In this document: positions 8,551 through 17,458 of the stretch, one piece after another
Position numbering within the stretch: position 1 is the first letter of the stretch
Layout of the letters: every line of letters begins with the position of its first letter
Source of the DNA: JBNKDD01 sp050288085
GTDB lineage: Bacteria; Chloroflexota; Anaerolineae; Aggregatilineales; UBA3940
Direction of reading: 5' to 3'
Length of the DNA stretch: 47,581 bases
Assembly: GCA_050288085.1 (NCBI GenBank)
Contig: JBNKDD010000009.1
Location: 1 to 47,581 of the forward strand
Notes under the pieces: model-generated
What the model was told of the DNA's origin: nothing
What the model saw: the letters and a program-made list of their open reading frames with translations, nothing else
Database searches by the model: none
Position numbers and translations under genes: made by a program

Positions 8551-9069
8551 TTATGAATTTATCGTCTCTAGCGCATTAAGAATGCCATTTGCACCGGGAT
8601 TGATGTTTGATGGGGAGACATGATTCCACCGCACGATTCCCTCTTTGTCAAGCACAAACAGTGCCCGGCGGCTGACACCCTTCTCTTCATCATATACACC
8701 AAAAGCCCGTGCGACCGCCCCCTTCGGCTCGAAGTCCGATACGATAGGAAAGTTCAGATTGCGGTTTTCGGCAAAAGCCCGGTGACTCCACTTTCCATCA
8801 ACCGAGATGCCGATCAACTGGGCGTTGTGATCCTCAAATAAGGGCAGCACCTCGTTGTACAGAACCATCTGATCACCGCATACCGGGCTCCAGTCCGCCG
8901 GATAAAAAGCCAGGATTACCGGGTTACCGCGTAAATTCCGCAGCGAAACCGGATCGCCGCTTGAGCTTTCCAGCGTAAAATCAGGAGCCGGACTGCCAGC
9001 CGGGAGCGCTTCGGAGCGGGCTGCATCCAGGACTTCGGTGTCGCTTTTTTTGTTGAATAGTTTGATCAT
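8551..9069 (-). CDS. Peroxiredoxin (AhpC/TSA, 1-Cys type)
   Basis: A 172-residue redoxin. The peroxidatic motif is PADWSPVC with Cys64, the only cysteine in the protein, so it must be resolved by an external thiol. Later motifs (FPIVSDFEPKGAVARAFGVY, RALFVLDKEG) are typical of the AhpE/BCP group. Peroxiredoxins reduce hydroperoxides in the cytosol. The ATG at 9069 is chosen because GGAGAGGG stands six bases before it; a further in-frame ATG upstream lacks this. It is the first gene of a two-gene operon with the DsbA-NhaA fusion, whose CPHC domain could be its electron donor (inference). Confidence 0.93.
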   Translation of the reverse strand: MIKLFNKKSDTEVLDAARSEALPAGSPAPDFTLESSSGDPVSLRNLRGNPVILAFYPADWSPVCGDQMVLYNEVLPLFEDHNAQLIGISVDGKWSHRAFAENRNLNFPIVSDFEPKGAVARAFGVYDEEKGVSRRALFVLDKEGIVRWNHVSPSNINPGANGILNALETINS

Positions 9070-9160
9070 AACCCTCTCCAATATAATCATAATGTTACGA
9101 TAAAGTTGGGTCAAACAAATATCTGGCCCAACATAATATACCAGACTGGTTTCTTCTATT

Positions 9161-9204
9161 CACCCAATATGGGTGGTTCTTATAGACTTTTTACCCTTTT
9201 GGGT
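9161..9204. promoter_or_regulatory. Paired ACCC/GGGT palindromes in a divergent promoter region
   Basis: Between the divergent peroxiredoxin and kinase genes lie two palindromes: CACCCAATATGGGTG (9161-9175) and ACCCTTTTGGGT (9193-9204). Centres are about 31 bp apart, close to three helical turns. The outer arms TTCACCC and GGGTGAA also match each other. This looks like a two-site operator for a dimeric regulator of one or both genes. No regulator is identified. Confidence 0.45.
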
Positions 9205-9272
9205 GAACTATCGCGGAAGTATAAAACCGTGTACACTGCCTTCCAGAAATAGTTTTGTAAGGGGAGGGAAAG

Positions 9273-10904
9273 GTGTCAAAACAAGGCGGGGTGACGCTGA
9301 ATGATATCGAACGCCTGGTAGAACAAAACCGGCGGTTAACAGACGAAGTTAAAAAACGCCTTGATCAATTAGCGGCGATCAACTCAGTAGCAACATTGGT
9401 CAGCCAATCACTCGACCTGGAGCTGGCATTGGAAGCCTCGCTAGCAGCCGTGATGGACGTGATTAATGTCGAGGCAACCGGCATCAGCATGATCGACGAA
9501 CAGGGTCGGGAACTCGTCCTGGTGGCCCAGCGGGGTTGGAAGCGCGACTTTGTCGAAATGGGCATGCGGATGCCAATGGGACACGGGTTAGCCTGGCACG
9601 CCATTGAGCATGACGAACTGGTTGTGACCGGTGACGTTTCAAACGATGAGCGGATCAAATATCCGGCTTTTCAGGAGGAAGGGATCAAAGCACAGGCCCT
9701 TGCTCCGATGCATGCTCGCGGGCGGATCATCGGTATTCTGAGCGCAATGAGCTATTCCCCCTACGAATTTAGCAAAGATGAATTGGACGTCTTGAGCGCC
9801 ATCGCCAGCCAGATCGGGATCGCGCTTGATAATGCCCGGCTGATGAGTGATGCAATCAACAATCGGAACCGGCTTCAATCCATCCTGGACAGCACCGCCG
9901 ATGCGATCCTGAGCGTTGATGAGAATTATTGTCTCTCGTCGATTAACGATGCTGCCGAGGCGATGTTCAGCCTGATAGAAGCACAGCACTTGAACAGAAC
10001 ACTGGCCGAATTAGGACTGCCGGAAGAGATCGAACGCGGACTGCGTGAGGCGGCCCAACGTAAAACCTACAGCCCGCTGGTATTTGACATGGCCTACGAG
10101 CGGAAAGAGAAGCTGGTACTGTCGTGTGCTATCTCACCGGTTCTCAACGAGCGCCGCAAACCGGATGGTTGGGTGGTGGTGATGCGGGATGTCACCTATA
10201 AACGTGAGGTTGAGTCAATCAAGGACCAGGTGATCAGGACAGCAGCCCACGATTTACGCGATCCGCTGTCTTTGATATCCGGGGCGTTGGATATGCTGCA
10301 AGCTGTCACCGAGTCACCAACAGAACGGCAAGAAAGCCTGCTTGAACTGGCCCTCAAGGGGGTGGATCGTATGGCCCGGCTGGTCGAGGATTTGCTGAAT
10401 ATCGAGCGGATCGAGATGGGCTTCAAGGTAAAAGATAAGGTTAATATGGGGTCGCTGCTTACCCAGGTCGTTGATGAGTACCGGTCAGCCGCCGAGGAGA
10501 AATCCCTGTCATTGATCACACACGTCCCGACGGAGCTCCCCGTATTGAGCGGCAGTAAGCTCTGGTTGGAGCGGGCTGTCGCCAATTATCTGAGCAACGC
10601 GATCAAATATTCCCCAGAAGGGGGAACCATCCAGGCACGCCTGCGGGTAGAAGACAAAGAGATGTTTCTCGAAGTCGAGGATGAAGGGCCAGGAATCCCG
10701 CTCGAAGCCCAGCGCCAGTTGTTTGAACGTTTTTACCGGGTCAAGCGCCGGGGGCACGAAGGCGGTAACGGAACCGGTTTGGGACTGGCGATTGCCAAAC
10801 GCGTTGTCGAACAGCACGGTGGGCGGGTCTATGTGCGCTCTCAGCCGAATAAAGGCAGCCTGTTTGGATTTGTGCTGCCCATGAAAAAATCCAAAAAGAA
10901 ATAG
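9273..10904 (+). CDS. GAF-PAS sensor histidine kinase (cytosolic)
   Basis: A 543-residue kinase without membrane segments. Order: short coiled N-terminus, GAF domain (about 35-190), PAS domain (about 198-310), HisKA with the phosphoacceptor in AAHDLRDPLSL (His326), and HATPase_c with N-box NYLSNAIKYSPEGG, G1 DEGPGIP and G2 GNGTGLGLAIAKR. It should autophosphorylate on sensing a soluble ligand or redox signal and pass phosphate to a response regulator. None is adjacent. The start is GTG, preceded by AAGGGGAGGG. It is divergent from the peroxiredoxin-nhaA operon and may share regulatory sites with it. The stop is followed by a strong terminator hairpin. Confidence 0.93.
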   Translation: MSKQGGVTLNDIERLVEQNRRLTDEVKKRLDQLAAINSVATLVSQSLDLELALEASLAAVMDVINVEATGISMIDEQGRELVLVAQRGWKRDFVEMGMRMPMGHGLAWHAIEHDELVVTGDVSNDERIKYPAFQEEGIKAQALAPMHARGRIIGILSAMSYSPYEFSKDELDVLSAIASQIGIALDNARLMSDAINNRNRLQSILDSTADAILSVDENYCLSSINDAAEAMFSLIEAQHLNRTLAELGLPEEIERGLREAAQRKTYSPLVFDMAYERKEKLVLSCAISPVLNERRKPDGWVVVMRDVTYKREVESIKDQVIRTAAHDLRDPLSLISGALDMLQAVTESPTERQESLLELALKGVDRMARLVEDLLNIERIEMGFKVKDKVNMGSLLTQVVDEYRSAAEEKSLSLITHVPTELPVLSGSKLWLERAVANYLSNAIKYSPEGGTIQARLRVEDKEMFLEVEDEGPGIPLEAQRQLFERFYRVKRRGHEGGNGTGLGLAIAKRVVEQHGGRVYVRSQPNKGSLFGFVLPMKKSKKK

Positions 10905-10942
10905 CCCGACAACTATTTGCCGGGCAGGAAGATCAGATATCG

Positions 10943-10981
10943 ATCAGGGTCGCTGCATTTCTTTCAAGCAGCGACCCTGAT
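10943..10981. terminator. Bidirectional terminator between kinase and arsC
   Basis: Perfect 14-bp stem, ATCAGGGTCGCTGC (10943-10956) pairing with 10968-10981, loop of 11 nt, followed by TTGTTATT. It sits between two convergent genes and can serve both. A weaker GCCCG/CGGGC hairpin begins at the kinase stop codon. Confidence 0.85.
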
Positions 10982-10993
10982 TTGTTATTGGTG

Positions 10994-11413
10994 TCAGGCA
11001 TCGAACCGTTCGGTAAGCCAGGCTTTGATCTGGTCACGGACGCGGCGGAAGACCTCCAGCTTCTCCTCTTCGGAGCCCTCGGCCTCTGCCGGGTCGTAAA
11101 AAGAGTGATGCAGCTTTTCACCTCCACCAGGGAACACAGGACATGCTTCCCGCGCGGAATCACAGACGGTGATCACCACATCAAATGGCTGGTTGAAAAA
11201 TTCGGACATCGACTTGGATCGTCCGCTGCCAATATCGATTCCATCTTCGGACATCACCTTAACGGCGAGTGGGTGGATATAGCCACTTGGCTGGCTGCCT
11301 GCGCTGAAGGCTTTAATGCGATCATTAAACAAGGTGTTTAGATAGCCCTCTGCCATCTGGCTGCGACAGGAATTACCCGTGCAAAGTACCAGGATACGTT
11401 GTTTGTCGGACAT
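10994..11413 (-). CDS. arsC: Arsenate reductase, thioredoxin-coupled
   Basis: A 139-residue low-molecular-weight tyrosine-phosphatase fold protein. The P-loop CTGNSCRS gives the nucleophile Cys11 and Arg17. Cys84 and Cys91 in TVCDSAREACPVFPG match the redox cysteines that relay the disulfide to the surface in the Staphylococcus pI258-type ArsC. It reduces arsenate to arsenite using thioredoxin. No arsR, arsB or acr3 gene is adjacent, so it is a solitary ars gene here. Family members annotated as protein tyrosine phosphatases lack the Cys pair, which supports the arsenate call. Confidence 0.93.
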   Translation of the reverse strand: MSDKQRILVLCTGNSCRSQMAEGYLNTLFNDRIKAFSAGSQPSGYIHPLAVKVMSEDGIDIGSGRSKSMSEFFNQPFDVVITVCDSAREACPVFPGGGEKLHHSFYDPAEAEGSEEEKLEVFRRVRDQIKAWLTERFDA

Positions 11414-11458
11414 GACAATTCCCTTCTATATTTCTGATAGTACAATGCGACGAGAGTT

Positions 11459-11483
11459 TCCCTGGGTGGCCACTTACCAGGGA
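11459..11483. repeat. Inverted repeat upstream of arsC
   Basis: TCCCTGG (11459-11465) and CCAGGGA (11477-11483) form a 7-bp stem with an 11-nt loop, between the WD40 gene end and the arsC start. There is no T-run on either side, so an operator is as likely as a terminator. Confidence 0.3.
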
Positions 11484-11560
11484 GTGATGCGAGGACTGGA
11501 CTTCTTCTGGCGTCTACCTGAATGATTATATCGTTAGCTGCAAGCTGTACAAGTTAGAGG

Positions 11561-12453
11561 TTATTTGCCCCAGCGCCACAGTTTGATCGTCCGGTCGCTG
11601 GAACCGGTGGCAACCAGTGCATCATGTGGCGCAAAAGCCACGTCATGAATCCAGCCACCGTGACCGATCTTCTCCTCCAGGCGATTACCGGTTCTCACAT
11701 CCCAGATTTTAATGGTACGGTAGGCTGTTGCGATGACGAGAGAACCATCCGGGGAGAATGTCACCGCGTGGACGCCCTCGTTGTAATCAGTGAGAGTAGC
11801 ACGCAGTCTGCCACCCGGCATTTCCCACAGCCGGACGTTGGTATCTTCCGAACCGGAGACCAGCAGGGAACCATCTAAGGAAAAGGCGATGTCATGCACA
11901 TAACCTTTATGCCCGCGCATAACGGCCAGTTTACGGCCCCCCATTGCATCCCATAACTTGATGCTGCCCCCGCTCGATGCTGAGGCAAGAATCCCGCCGT
12001 CCGGGGAAAAAGCGACGGCGTTAGCGGCGTGCTCATGGCCTTCGAGGGTTTTGAGCAGACGGCCTTCTGGCGACCTCCACAACTTGATCGTCCCGGTCCC
12101 GGAAGCAGAAGCCAGCAAACGGCCATCCGGGGAAAAGGCCACCGAATTAACCGAACCCCAATGTTCAGCCAGGGTGATGATCGCCCCCCATCCGGCATGG
12201 CCCACAGCTTGATCGTATCGTCATAGGATGCGGAAGCCAGCAGCGCCCCATCAGGCGAAAAGGCGACCGAAAACACAAAACCGCGATGCCCCGTCAGCGT
12301 GTGTAACAGCGTGCCATCAGGAATCTGCCACAACCGGATATTCCCATCGCCGGATGAGGACGCCAAAACCGAGCCATCCGGCGAGAAGGCGACCGAATAG
12401 ATTGCTTTGGTATGGCCTTCGAGGGTGGCGAGTTCATGCAGCCGTTCACTCAC
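11561..12453 (-). CDS. WD40-repeat protein, seven blades, frame broken by a 1-nt slip
   Basis: Two overlapping frames together encode seven WD40 repeats, each ending in a form of VAFSPDG-LLAS-S-D-TIKLW. The first two are in the frame starting at 12453; the remaining five are in the frame one base shifted. The switch occurs in a run of six C (six G on the coding strand) at 12184-12189, just after KLWAMPDG. One more G there would join the frames as PDGGAIITLAEH, which matches the other blade junctions. The result would be a single closed seven-bladed propeller of about 297 residues. A sequencing or assembly slip is the simplest cause; true mutation or slippage are alternatives. WD40 proteins are binding scaffolds. 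It lies 245 bp downstream of the CHAT gene on the same strand. Confidence 0.8.
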
Positions 12454-12698
12454 AATGCTCTGGCTCCTAGGGGGACAATACGTGCCGTGCAGATGTCAAG
12501 GATAGGGTAGCATAATCTCAGGAGGCAAGCAACAGAAAAGAAGAAAAGAAAACTTTGTCCGTTTTCTGCCCGCTTTTTGACCGATAAGCCCTTCAATCGC
12601 ATTGAGACTTCCCGGAAACTGAGAGTGGATATCACTTAGTTCGAGGAAGAAAGATCAATGCTTAATCCTGGAAGTGGTGCGGGCGGCGGTGGGCCAAT

Positions 12699-15638
12699 CT
12701 AGGGCCGTCCGAACACACAAAAAGGTGCCCAATAGTAAGGTGCCAACCCGCTGCGCTGTGCTTCTCGCTGGGCCTGTGCCAGTGCCGTTATAGGATCGGA
12801 GACTTGCCGGAGATGCCGGTAGAGGATCGCCATAAAATCGGCGGTTTGTTGATCGGCGGCCAGCCATAAACTGGCGATTACGGTTTGTACCCCTGCTCCA
12901 AGAAAAGCCTGGGATAAGCCCGCTAACTCATCTCCATAATACCAGCGACCTAAACCGGTCTGGCAGGCTGACAACGTAACCAGCCGGGCGTTTAACTGCC
13001 AGCGATGAATATCGTCGAGCTTCAGCACGTCTGAACCTAGAACCAACCCGGCAAAAGTTCCGGTAGCCGGTTCGACGTAGGAATGTGTCGCAATGTGCAG
13101 CCAGTCATACCGGGACAGATCACCTGCCAGAGCCGCCTGTGAGAGGGCGGCCTGGTTCATGTTGGCCGAGGGCCAGATTTCCACCGTCTCACCAGCAATT
13201 TCCCGGATGGTATTTGCTTCTAATCGGACATGTGGGAGAGGCTGGTACCCCGGCAAGGTGAATTCGGGTTGAGCCAATATCAAACCCTGCCCATCGGGAG
13301 GGGGGCCTGCTGGCCGGTTGGACGAGGCAGCTAACAATCCCAGGGATTGGGCATAGAGCAGCCGGGTTTGTTCAATCAATGGGACATCACCATCGAGCAA
13401 GGCTTGAAATGCAAGTCCATGCAATTGGTGTGTCGGGACAACGATCAGGGTGTGTTCCGGTTGAAGCCGCGACCGGATGCCATCCGGTAAAAGCAGCCGG
13501 TAAAGTTGTTGAAGATTGCGGCGGGAGATGTCGACAGCATTAGGTTGGATTTGTGAATGCCCCAGATAGGTGAAGCGCCGGAAAGTGTTATCAGGACTGC
13601 TGCAAGCCTTTAAGGCCAGCCACATTGAGCTATCGAGGTTAATCGGATAAGAAGCTAAACCATCGGGGGTAAGGGCAAAGAGCCTGATACTATCTTGAAA
13701 CCAGGCATACCGGAGAATCGTCCATTCCCGGTTAAACTCAGCGGTGAGGGCTGCGATACTCTCAGATAACCAGTCCTGGTCTGTGAGCGTGCTCTCTATC
13801 CCCAGGCGAATATTGAGTAACTGTGTGCCGCTTAATTCGACAATTGATAGTGCCGCTGCCGGATCATCTTGTTCAAGTGCCAGACCTAATGCATCCTCAT
13901 AGGCAGGCTGGAGCATCAGATTAAACTGGGCAACCTGTTCCTCCTGCAAGAGTGTTCGCCGGGCAGCCTGGATCGTCCGCAGCGCCTCAAGATAAATTTC
14001 CTGGGCGTTATCATACTCTTCCTGAGCCTGAGCGATCTTTGCACGGATGATATGATAATGCCATTGTGCATTGGCTGAGAGCTTCTTTTGATCCAGCCGG
14101 TTAAGTTCTTCCCAGGCGGCATTGATGCGCCCCAGGGCAACCAGCAGTTCGGCAATGGATAGGGTTGTTTCCCTGACAGCCTCATATTGTTGGAGCGAAG
14201 CTAACTGCTCCTGGCTGTCCTGGTATGCCTGGAGAGCATCCGATGTTTTCCCCTGAGCGACCATTAGCTCGGCCTGGGTGCGTAAGCATAGGGCTGAGTC
14301 CAGTGATTGTTCAGCAGCGAGCCGTTCAGCCTGATCGAGCAGGGCTGCGGCCTGATCAAACAGTCCGCGCTGGATCATGATGTGGGCCAGGTCAATAGAT
14401 GGTCGGACCGCTGCTGCTTCGAGACCTGCCTCTTGCAAAAGCGCTATATTGTTTTGGTAGTGTTCAATAGCCGGTTCGAAATAACCAAAAGCAGCATAGG
14501 TCTTGCCCAGGTTGTATTGAGCATTGGCCTGGTGTTCGAGTGCGCGGCTGCCTTGAAAGATCGCTAATGCCTGGTTTATCTCGTTGAGTGACCGGGTGAA
14601 ATCTCCCTGACGGCGGGCGACAACGCCTAAGTTCATCCGGGCAATGGCGGCAAACGTCTCGTTACCAAGTTCGGTAAACAAGCTCTCAGCCTGTCGATAT
14701 CCCTCAACGGCAGCAGAATAGTCCCCCTGGCGGAGTTTCAGATTGGCTATTGATATCTGACAATCGGCATCGAGGTGAATCAATTTCTGCTTCTCGGAGA
14801 GGTCGGCGGCCTTCAAGTAGATTTCCAGGCTGGCCGGAATATCGCCCTTTTCATAATAGAGGCGTGCCCGTTCCAATAATATCAGGGCCAGATAATATTC
14901 ATGCTTCAACGCCTCTGCCTGACGCTGCGCCTTTTGAAACCACGAGTCCGCCTCTTCAAATTCCCGGCGATGGTAGAAATACAGGCCCCGGTACATCCAG
15001 GCATAAGCTAACATGGCGGGCATATCTTGTTCGACAAAAATAGCTTCAGCCCGTTCAAGCGTATCCAGCCCGGCAGCTAAATCACCCTGATTGAAAAGCT
15101 CAAAAGTCCTTAAGATCAGCCCGATCCCCAGGTCGCCGGGTAGATTGTTGGTTTCAAAATAATGGATGATCTCCCTTAAACGGTCATTATCAGCCTGGGA
15201 CAAATAGAGCGTGGAGATCGCGTCAAGGCGGCAGCGCATTGCAGCATGTGAGTCGCCCTTATTTTCCAGAGTGTCGGCAACATCAAGCAGCTGGTCGAAA
15301 CAGTCATCTACACGGCGAAGCCGCCGCTCACAGATAATCCTGTACCAGCACCTATACAAATCCAGGGCATCCGGCTGATCAACTCTTTCAAGAAAGGCTA
15401 AGGCTTCGGTGTAATATCCCCACCAGGCCAGGGCAATACCAAGCGCTACCGGCCCAACGGGAGATTCCAATGCCTGAAGCGCAAAAGCCGTCCCCTGAAC
15501 CGGGTGTCGGCGAGCAGTGTCTAACAGTTCTTTGAGAAACTGTTCGGGGGAAATATCTGCCGGAAGTGGCTTCAATTGGGCAAGCTCTGCATCAACCGAT
15601 GCAAGGCGGGCGCGAATCGCGGCTATGTCAGGAAACAT
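12699..15638 (-). CDS. CHAT-domain caspase-like protein with TPR repeats
   Basis: A 979-residue protein. Residues about 190-560 are successive tetratricopeptide repeats, recognisable by runs such as GDYSAAVEGYRQAESLF and LGKTYAAFGYFEPAIEHYQ. The C-terminal third is a CHAT domain (caspase HetF associated with TPRs). It contains WLHIATHS with the expected catalytic His about residue 852, then VTLSACQTGLG with Cys892, followed by GDELAGLSQAFLGAG and the closing YYWAPFCVFG. Both dyad residues are present, so proteolytic activity is plausible. No signal peptide or membrane segment is seen. It starts 6 nt after the stop of the zinc-finger gene, third in an operon behind the sigma factor. The TPR part probably recognises the partner or trigger (inference). 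Confidence 0.92.
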   Translation of the reverse strand: MFPDIAAIRARLASVDAELAQLKPLPADISPEQFLKELLDTARRHPVQGTAFALQALESPVGPVALGIALAWWGYYTEALAFLERVDQPDALDLYRCWYRIICERRLRRVDDCFDQLLDVADTLENKGDSHAAMRCRLDAISTLYLSQADNDRLREIIHYFETNNLPGDLGIGLILRTFELFNQGDLAAGLDTLERAEAIFVEQDMPAMLAYAWMYRGLYFYHRREFEEADSWFQKAQRQAEALKHEYYLALILLERARLYYEKGDIPASLEIYLKAADLSEKQKLIHLDADCQISIANLKLRQGDYSAAVEGYRQAESLFTELGNETFAAIARMNLGVVARRQGDFTRSLNEINQALAIFQGSRALEHQANAQYNLGKTYAAFGYFEPAIEHYQNNIALLQEAGLEAAAVRPSIDLAHIMIQRGLFDQAAALLDQAERLAAEQSLDSALCLRTQAELMVAQGKTSDALQAYQDSQEQLASLQQYEAVRETTLSIAELLVALGRINAAWEELNRLDQKKLSANAQWHYHIIRAKIAQAQEEYDNAQEIYLEALRTIQAARRTLLQEEQVAQFNLMLQPAYEDALGLALEQDDPAAALSIVELSGTQLLNIRLGIESTLTDQDWLSESIAALTAEFNREWTILRYAWFQDSIRLFALTPDGLASYPINLDSSMWLALKACSSPDNTFRRFTYLGHSQIQPNAVDISRRNLQQLYRLLLPDGIRSRLQPEHTLIVVPTHQLHGLAFQALLDGDVPLIEQTRLLYAQSLGLLAASSNRPAGPPPDGQGLILAQPEFTLPGYQPLPHVRLEANTIREIAGETVEIWPSANMNQAALSQAALAGDLSRYDWLHIATHSYVEPATGTFAGLVLGSDVLKLDDIHRWQLNARLVTLSACQTGLGRWYYGDELAGLSQAFLGAGVQTVIASLWLAADQQTADFMAILYRHLRQVSDPITALAQAQREAQRSGLAPYYWAPFCVFGRP

Positions 15639-15644
15639 TGAAGA

Positions 15645-16295
15645 TCAATGAGACGCAGTTGTCAGAGGTTCCAATATAATCATAATGTGTTTAACGCCCT
15701 CACTAAACGATACATCCTCAAATACTACCTTTCCATCGTGTGCCTCTGCTTCATAGGTTTCAGCCCCGATTTGAGCGGTGACAACCAGAACAGGGGGCAG
15801 TTCTTCTGCAGCAAGCTCTCCGACGATGACATATTGCCCGGCGTTTGAACAGCAGTGGAGGGTAAGCATAATCTGAACGTGCTGGGTACCCATTGGGACT
15901 GTGTCATAAAACAACAAGCGGCCACCGGGTTGGATGGCATCGAGACTGCGCGTCGGTTGTGGGGCAAAACGCGCAGAGAGTGATTCTCCGAATAAACCAT
16001 CAGCAAGGGGGAGTGCTATTCGCAAACTGAAGGAGCTATCTGTACTACCGGGACGCGCCATGTGTTTTGCAAGCTGGGGCTGTTTGACAAACAGCAGGTC
16101 ATCGGCGGCGACGGTGCTGTAGGATTCGTCACCGGCCTCAGATACAGTGAGCATATCTTCCAGTATTGTCTGACAGGCCCGACAGTGTTTCAAATGCCGG
16201 GCGACGTGGGGGTACATGGCGGCGGCATCTCCACCTGTTTGAAGAATATGCGCATAGCGATCCAGTAGCTCGCTTACTTGCTGATGGTCTTCCAT
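15645..16295 (-). CDS. Zinc-finger (anti-sigma-like) soluble protein
   Basis: A 216-residue protein. The N-terminus carries H34-x3-C38-x2-C41 in ARHLKHCRACQTILED, the zinc-binding pattern of ZAS-type anti-sigma factors. No membrane segment follows, unlike many such factors. The C-terminal half (about 90-216) looks beta-rich, with segments such as GRLLFYDTVPMG and HVQIMLTLHCC; I do not recognise a named domain. It lies directly behind the ECF-like sigma gene and 6 nt ahead of the CHAT gene. The ATG at 16295 is chosen; an in-frame TTG at 16319 overlaps the sigma stop (TTGA) and could allow coupled translation. The role as anti-sigma factor is inferred from motif and position. Confidence 0.75.
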   Translation of the reverse strand: MEDHQQVSELLDRYAHILQTGGDAAAMYPHVARHLKHCRACQTILEDMLTVSEAGDESYSTVAADDLLFVKQPQLAKHMARPGSTDSSFSLRIALPLADGLFGESLSARFAPQPTRSLDAIQPGGRLLFYDTVPMGTQHVQIMLTLHCCSNAGQYVIVGELAAEELPPVLVVTAQIGAETYEAEAHDGKVVFEDVSFSEGVKHIMIILEPLTTASH

Positions 16296-16315
16296 AGAAA
16301 AGGGCCTATTGCTTA

Positions 16316-17146
16316 TCAAACTTCAACAAAGGTCCGCAGCTTATTTACCGCCCGCTGCCTGAGTTTGTAGACGGCGTCGGCAGTACAATCCATATCTTCC
16401 GCAATATCAGATGTGGTCTGCCCTGCTAGCTGACGCGTAACCAATTCACGCTGCTCAGGGCTGAGATTATCAAATCCGGCACTGATGGTCAGTAAACGAT
16501 CGACCCTTAAAAACTGCTGGGAAGCCTGCTCATCCGGCAGTAGATCACCGATGGTTGTGGTATCGGGATGAAGGCTGTCATGAATCGGTTGTTCAAAAGA
16601 GATGTTCTTCTGCCGGTGTCTAAATCCCGCCGAGCTGCAAATATTTCGAACTTCTTTTGCCACAACACCAGATACCCAGGCATCAAGCGGGTTGTCATAG
16701 GAAAACTTATCCAGCTTCAACCATATCAGGAAACTACAACTCTGGATGGTTTCAGCCGCCAGAGCACCTAAATCGATGGCCTTGACGTAATAGCGACGGA
16801 GGTTGGTGTAGACCCGCTTCCTTATCAGACCCAGCAGGTTTTCCCAGGTAGCAATATCTCCTGCTTTCAATGCAGTAATACGCGGGCTTTCTTTCAGATA
16901 GTAGTGAATCATGTCGTCAATGTAGTCGTCAGGTATATTGGTTTGGGAATCAGATGGCAAATTGGGCAGCCGATCTTTATTGTGTTCAACCAACTCGGCA
17001 ATTTTGGCTGCCAGTTCATTGTGATTTCTCTCAATGGTGGACGGATAATTATCTATACGTGCTAAACACTGGCGTTTTAACGCCTTACCAAAATCATACA
17101 TTGTTGTGCTCAATCCTTTTTCTGCTACCTCGTCCCATTGTATCAT
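16316..17146 (-). CDS. ECF-like RNA polymerase sigma factor
   Basis: A protein of about 276 residues, longer than a minimal ECF sigma because of an N-terminal extension of roughly 85 residues. A region-2-like segment reads LDAWVSGVVAKEVRNIC. Region 4 reads LSPEQRELVTRQLAGQTTSD followed by IAEDMDCTADAVYKLRQRAV, a clear helix-turn-helix of the sigma-70 region 4 type. It should direct RNA polymerase to a small regulon, probably including its own operon. The ATG at 17146 is preferred to an upstream TTG at 17182, though no strong ribosome site is seen. Genes for a zinc-finger protein and a CHAT-TPR protein follow on the same strand. It is divergent from ftsH. Confidence 0.85.
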   Translation of the reverse strand: MIQWDEVAEKGLSTTMYDFGKALKRQCLARIDNYPSTIERNHNELAAKIAELVEHNKDRLPNLPSDSQTNIPDDYIDDMIHYYLKESPRITALKAGDIATWENLLGLIRKRVYTNLRRYYVKAIDLGALAAETIQSCSFLIWLKLDKFSYDNPLDAWVSGVVAKEVRNICSSAGFRHRQKNISFEQPIHDSLHPDTTTIGDLLPDEQASQQFLRVDRLLTISAGFDNLSPEQRELVTRQLAGQTTSDIAEDMDCTADAVYKLRQRAVNKLRTFVEV

Positions 17147-17458
17147 ACTTTTTTCGCGCTGGTTGTATTGGTGGTAATACAAGAAGAATCGATAGATACA
17201 AATTTATTGCATTACCCCACGGCTATTTACAGGGGCCTATCGATTCGATACATTTAATGTATGTGCTCAGGGCGAATAAAGAAAATCTTTGTCAGCATAA
17301 TGTGCTTTCCACTTGCGGGGTGGAGTTTTTTGCTGCTATGTGAAAAAAGATAATGGTTACCGAAACCTTATCAGGCCCGGCTCATAGACTTTTCTTACTG
17401 TATTCTAAGATTAGGTACGGTAAACTCTCTAGAGAATGGTATTTTTTTGAGGTGTAAC
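17147..17458. promoter_or_regulatory. Divergent promoter region between sigma factor and ftsH
   Basis: A 312-bp non-coding gap that must hold both promoters. The clearest element is an imperfect inverted repeat at 17349-17372, with arms GATAATGGTT and AAACCTTATC matching at 8 of 10 positions. I could not identify convincing -35/-10 pairs or an ECF-type promoter. The AT-rich stretch around 17400-17445 is a plausible ftsH promoter area. Confidence 0.35.

Noticed and set aside
11561..12205. Separate five-blade WD40 gene starting at 12205
   Set aside because: The two frames join into one seven-blade protein if one base is added in the homopolymer, so a second gene start is unlikely.
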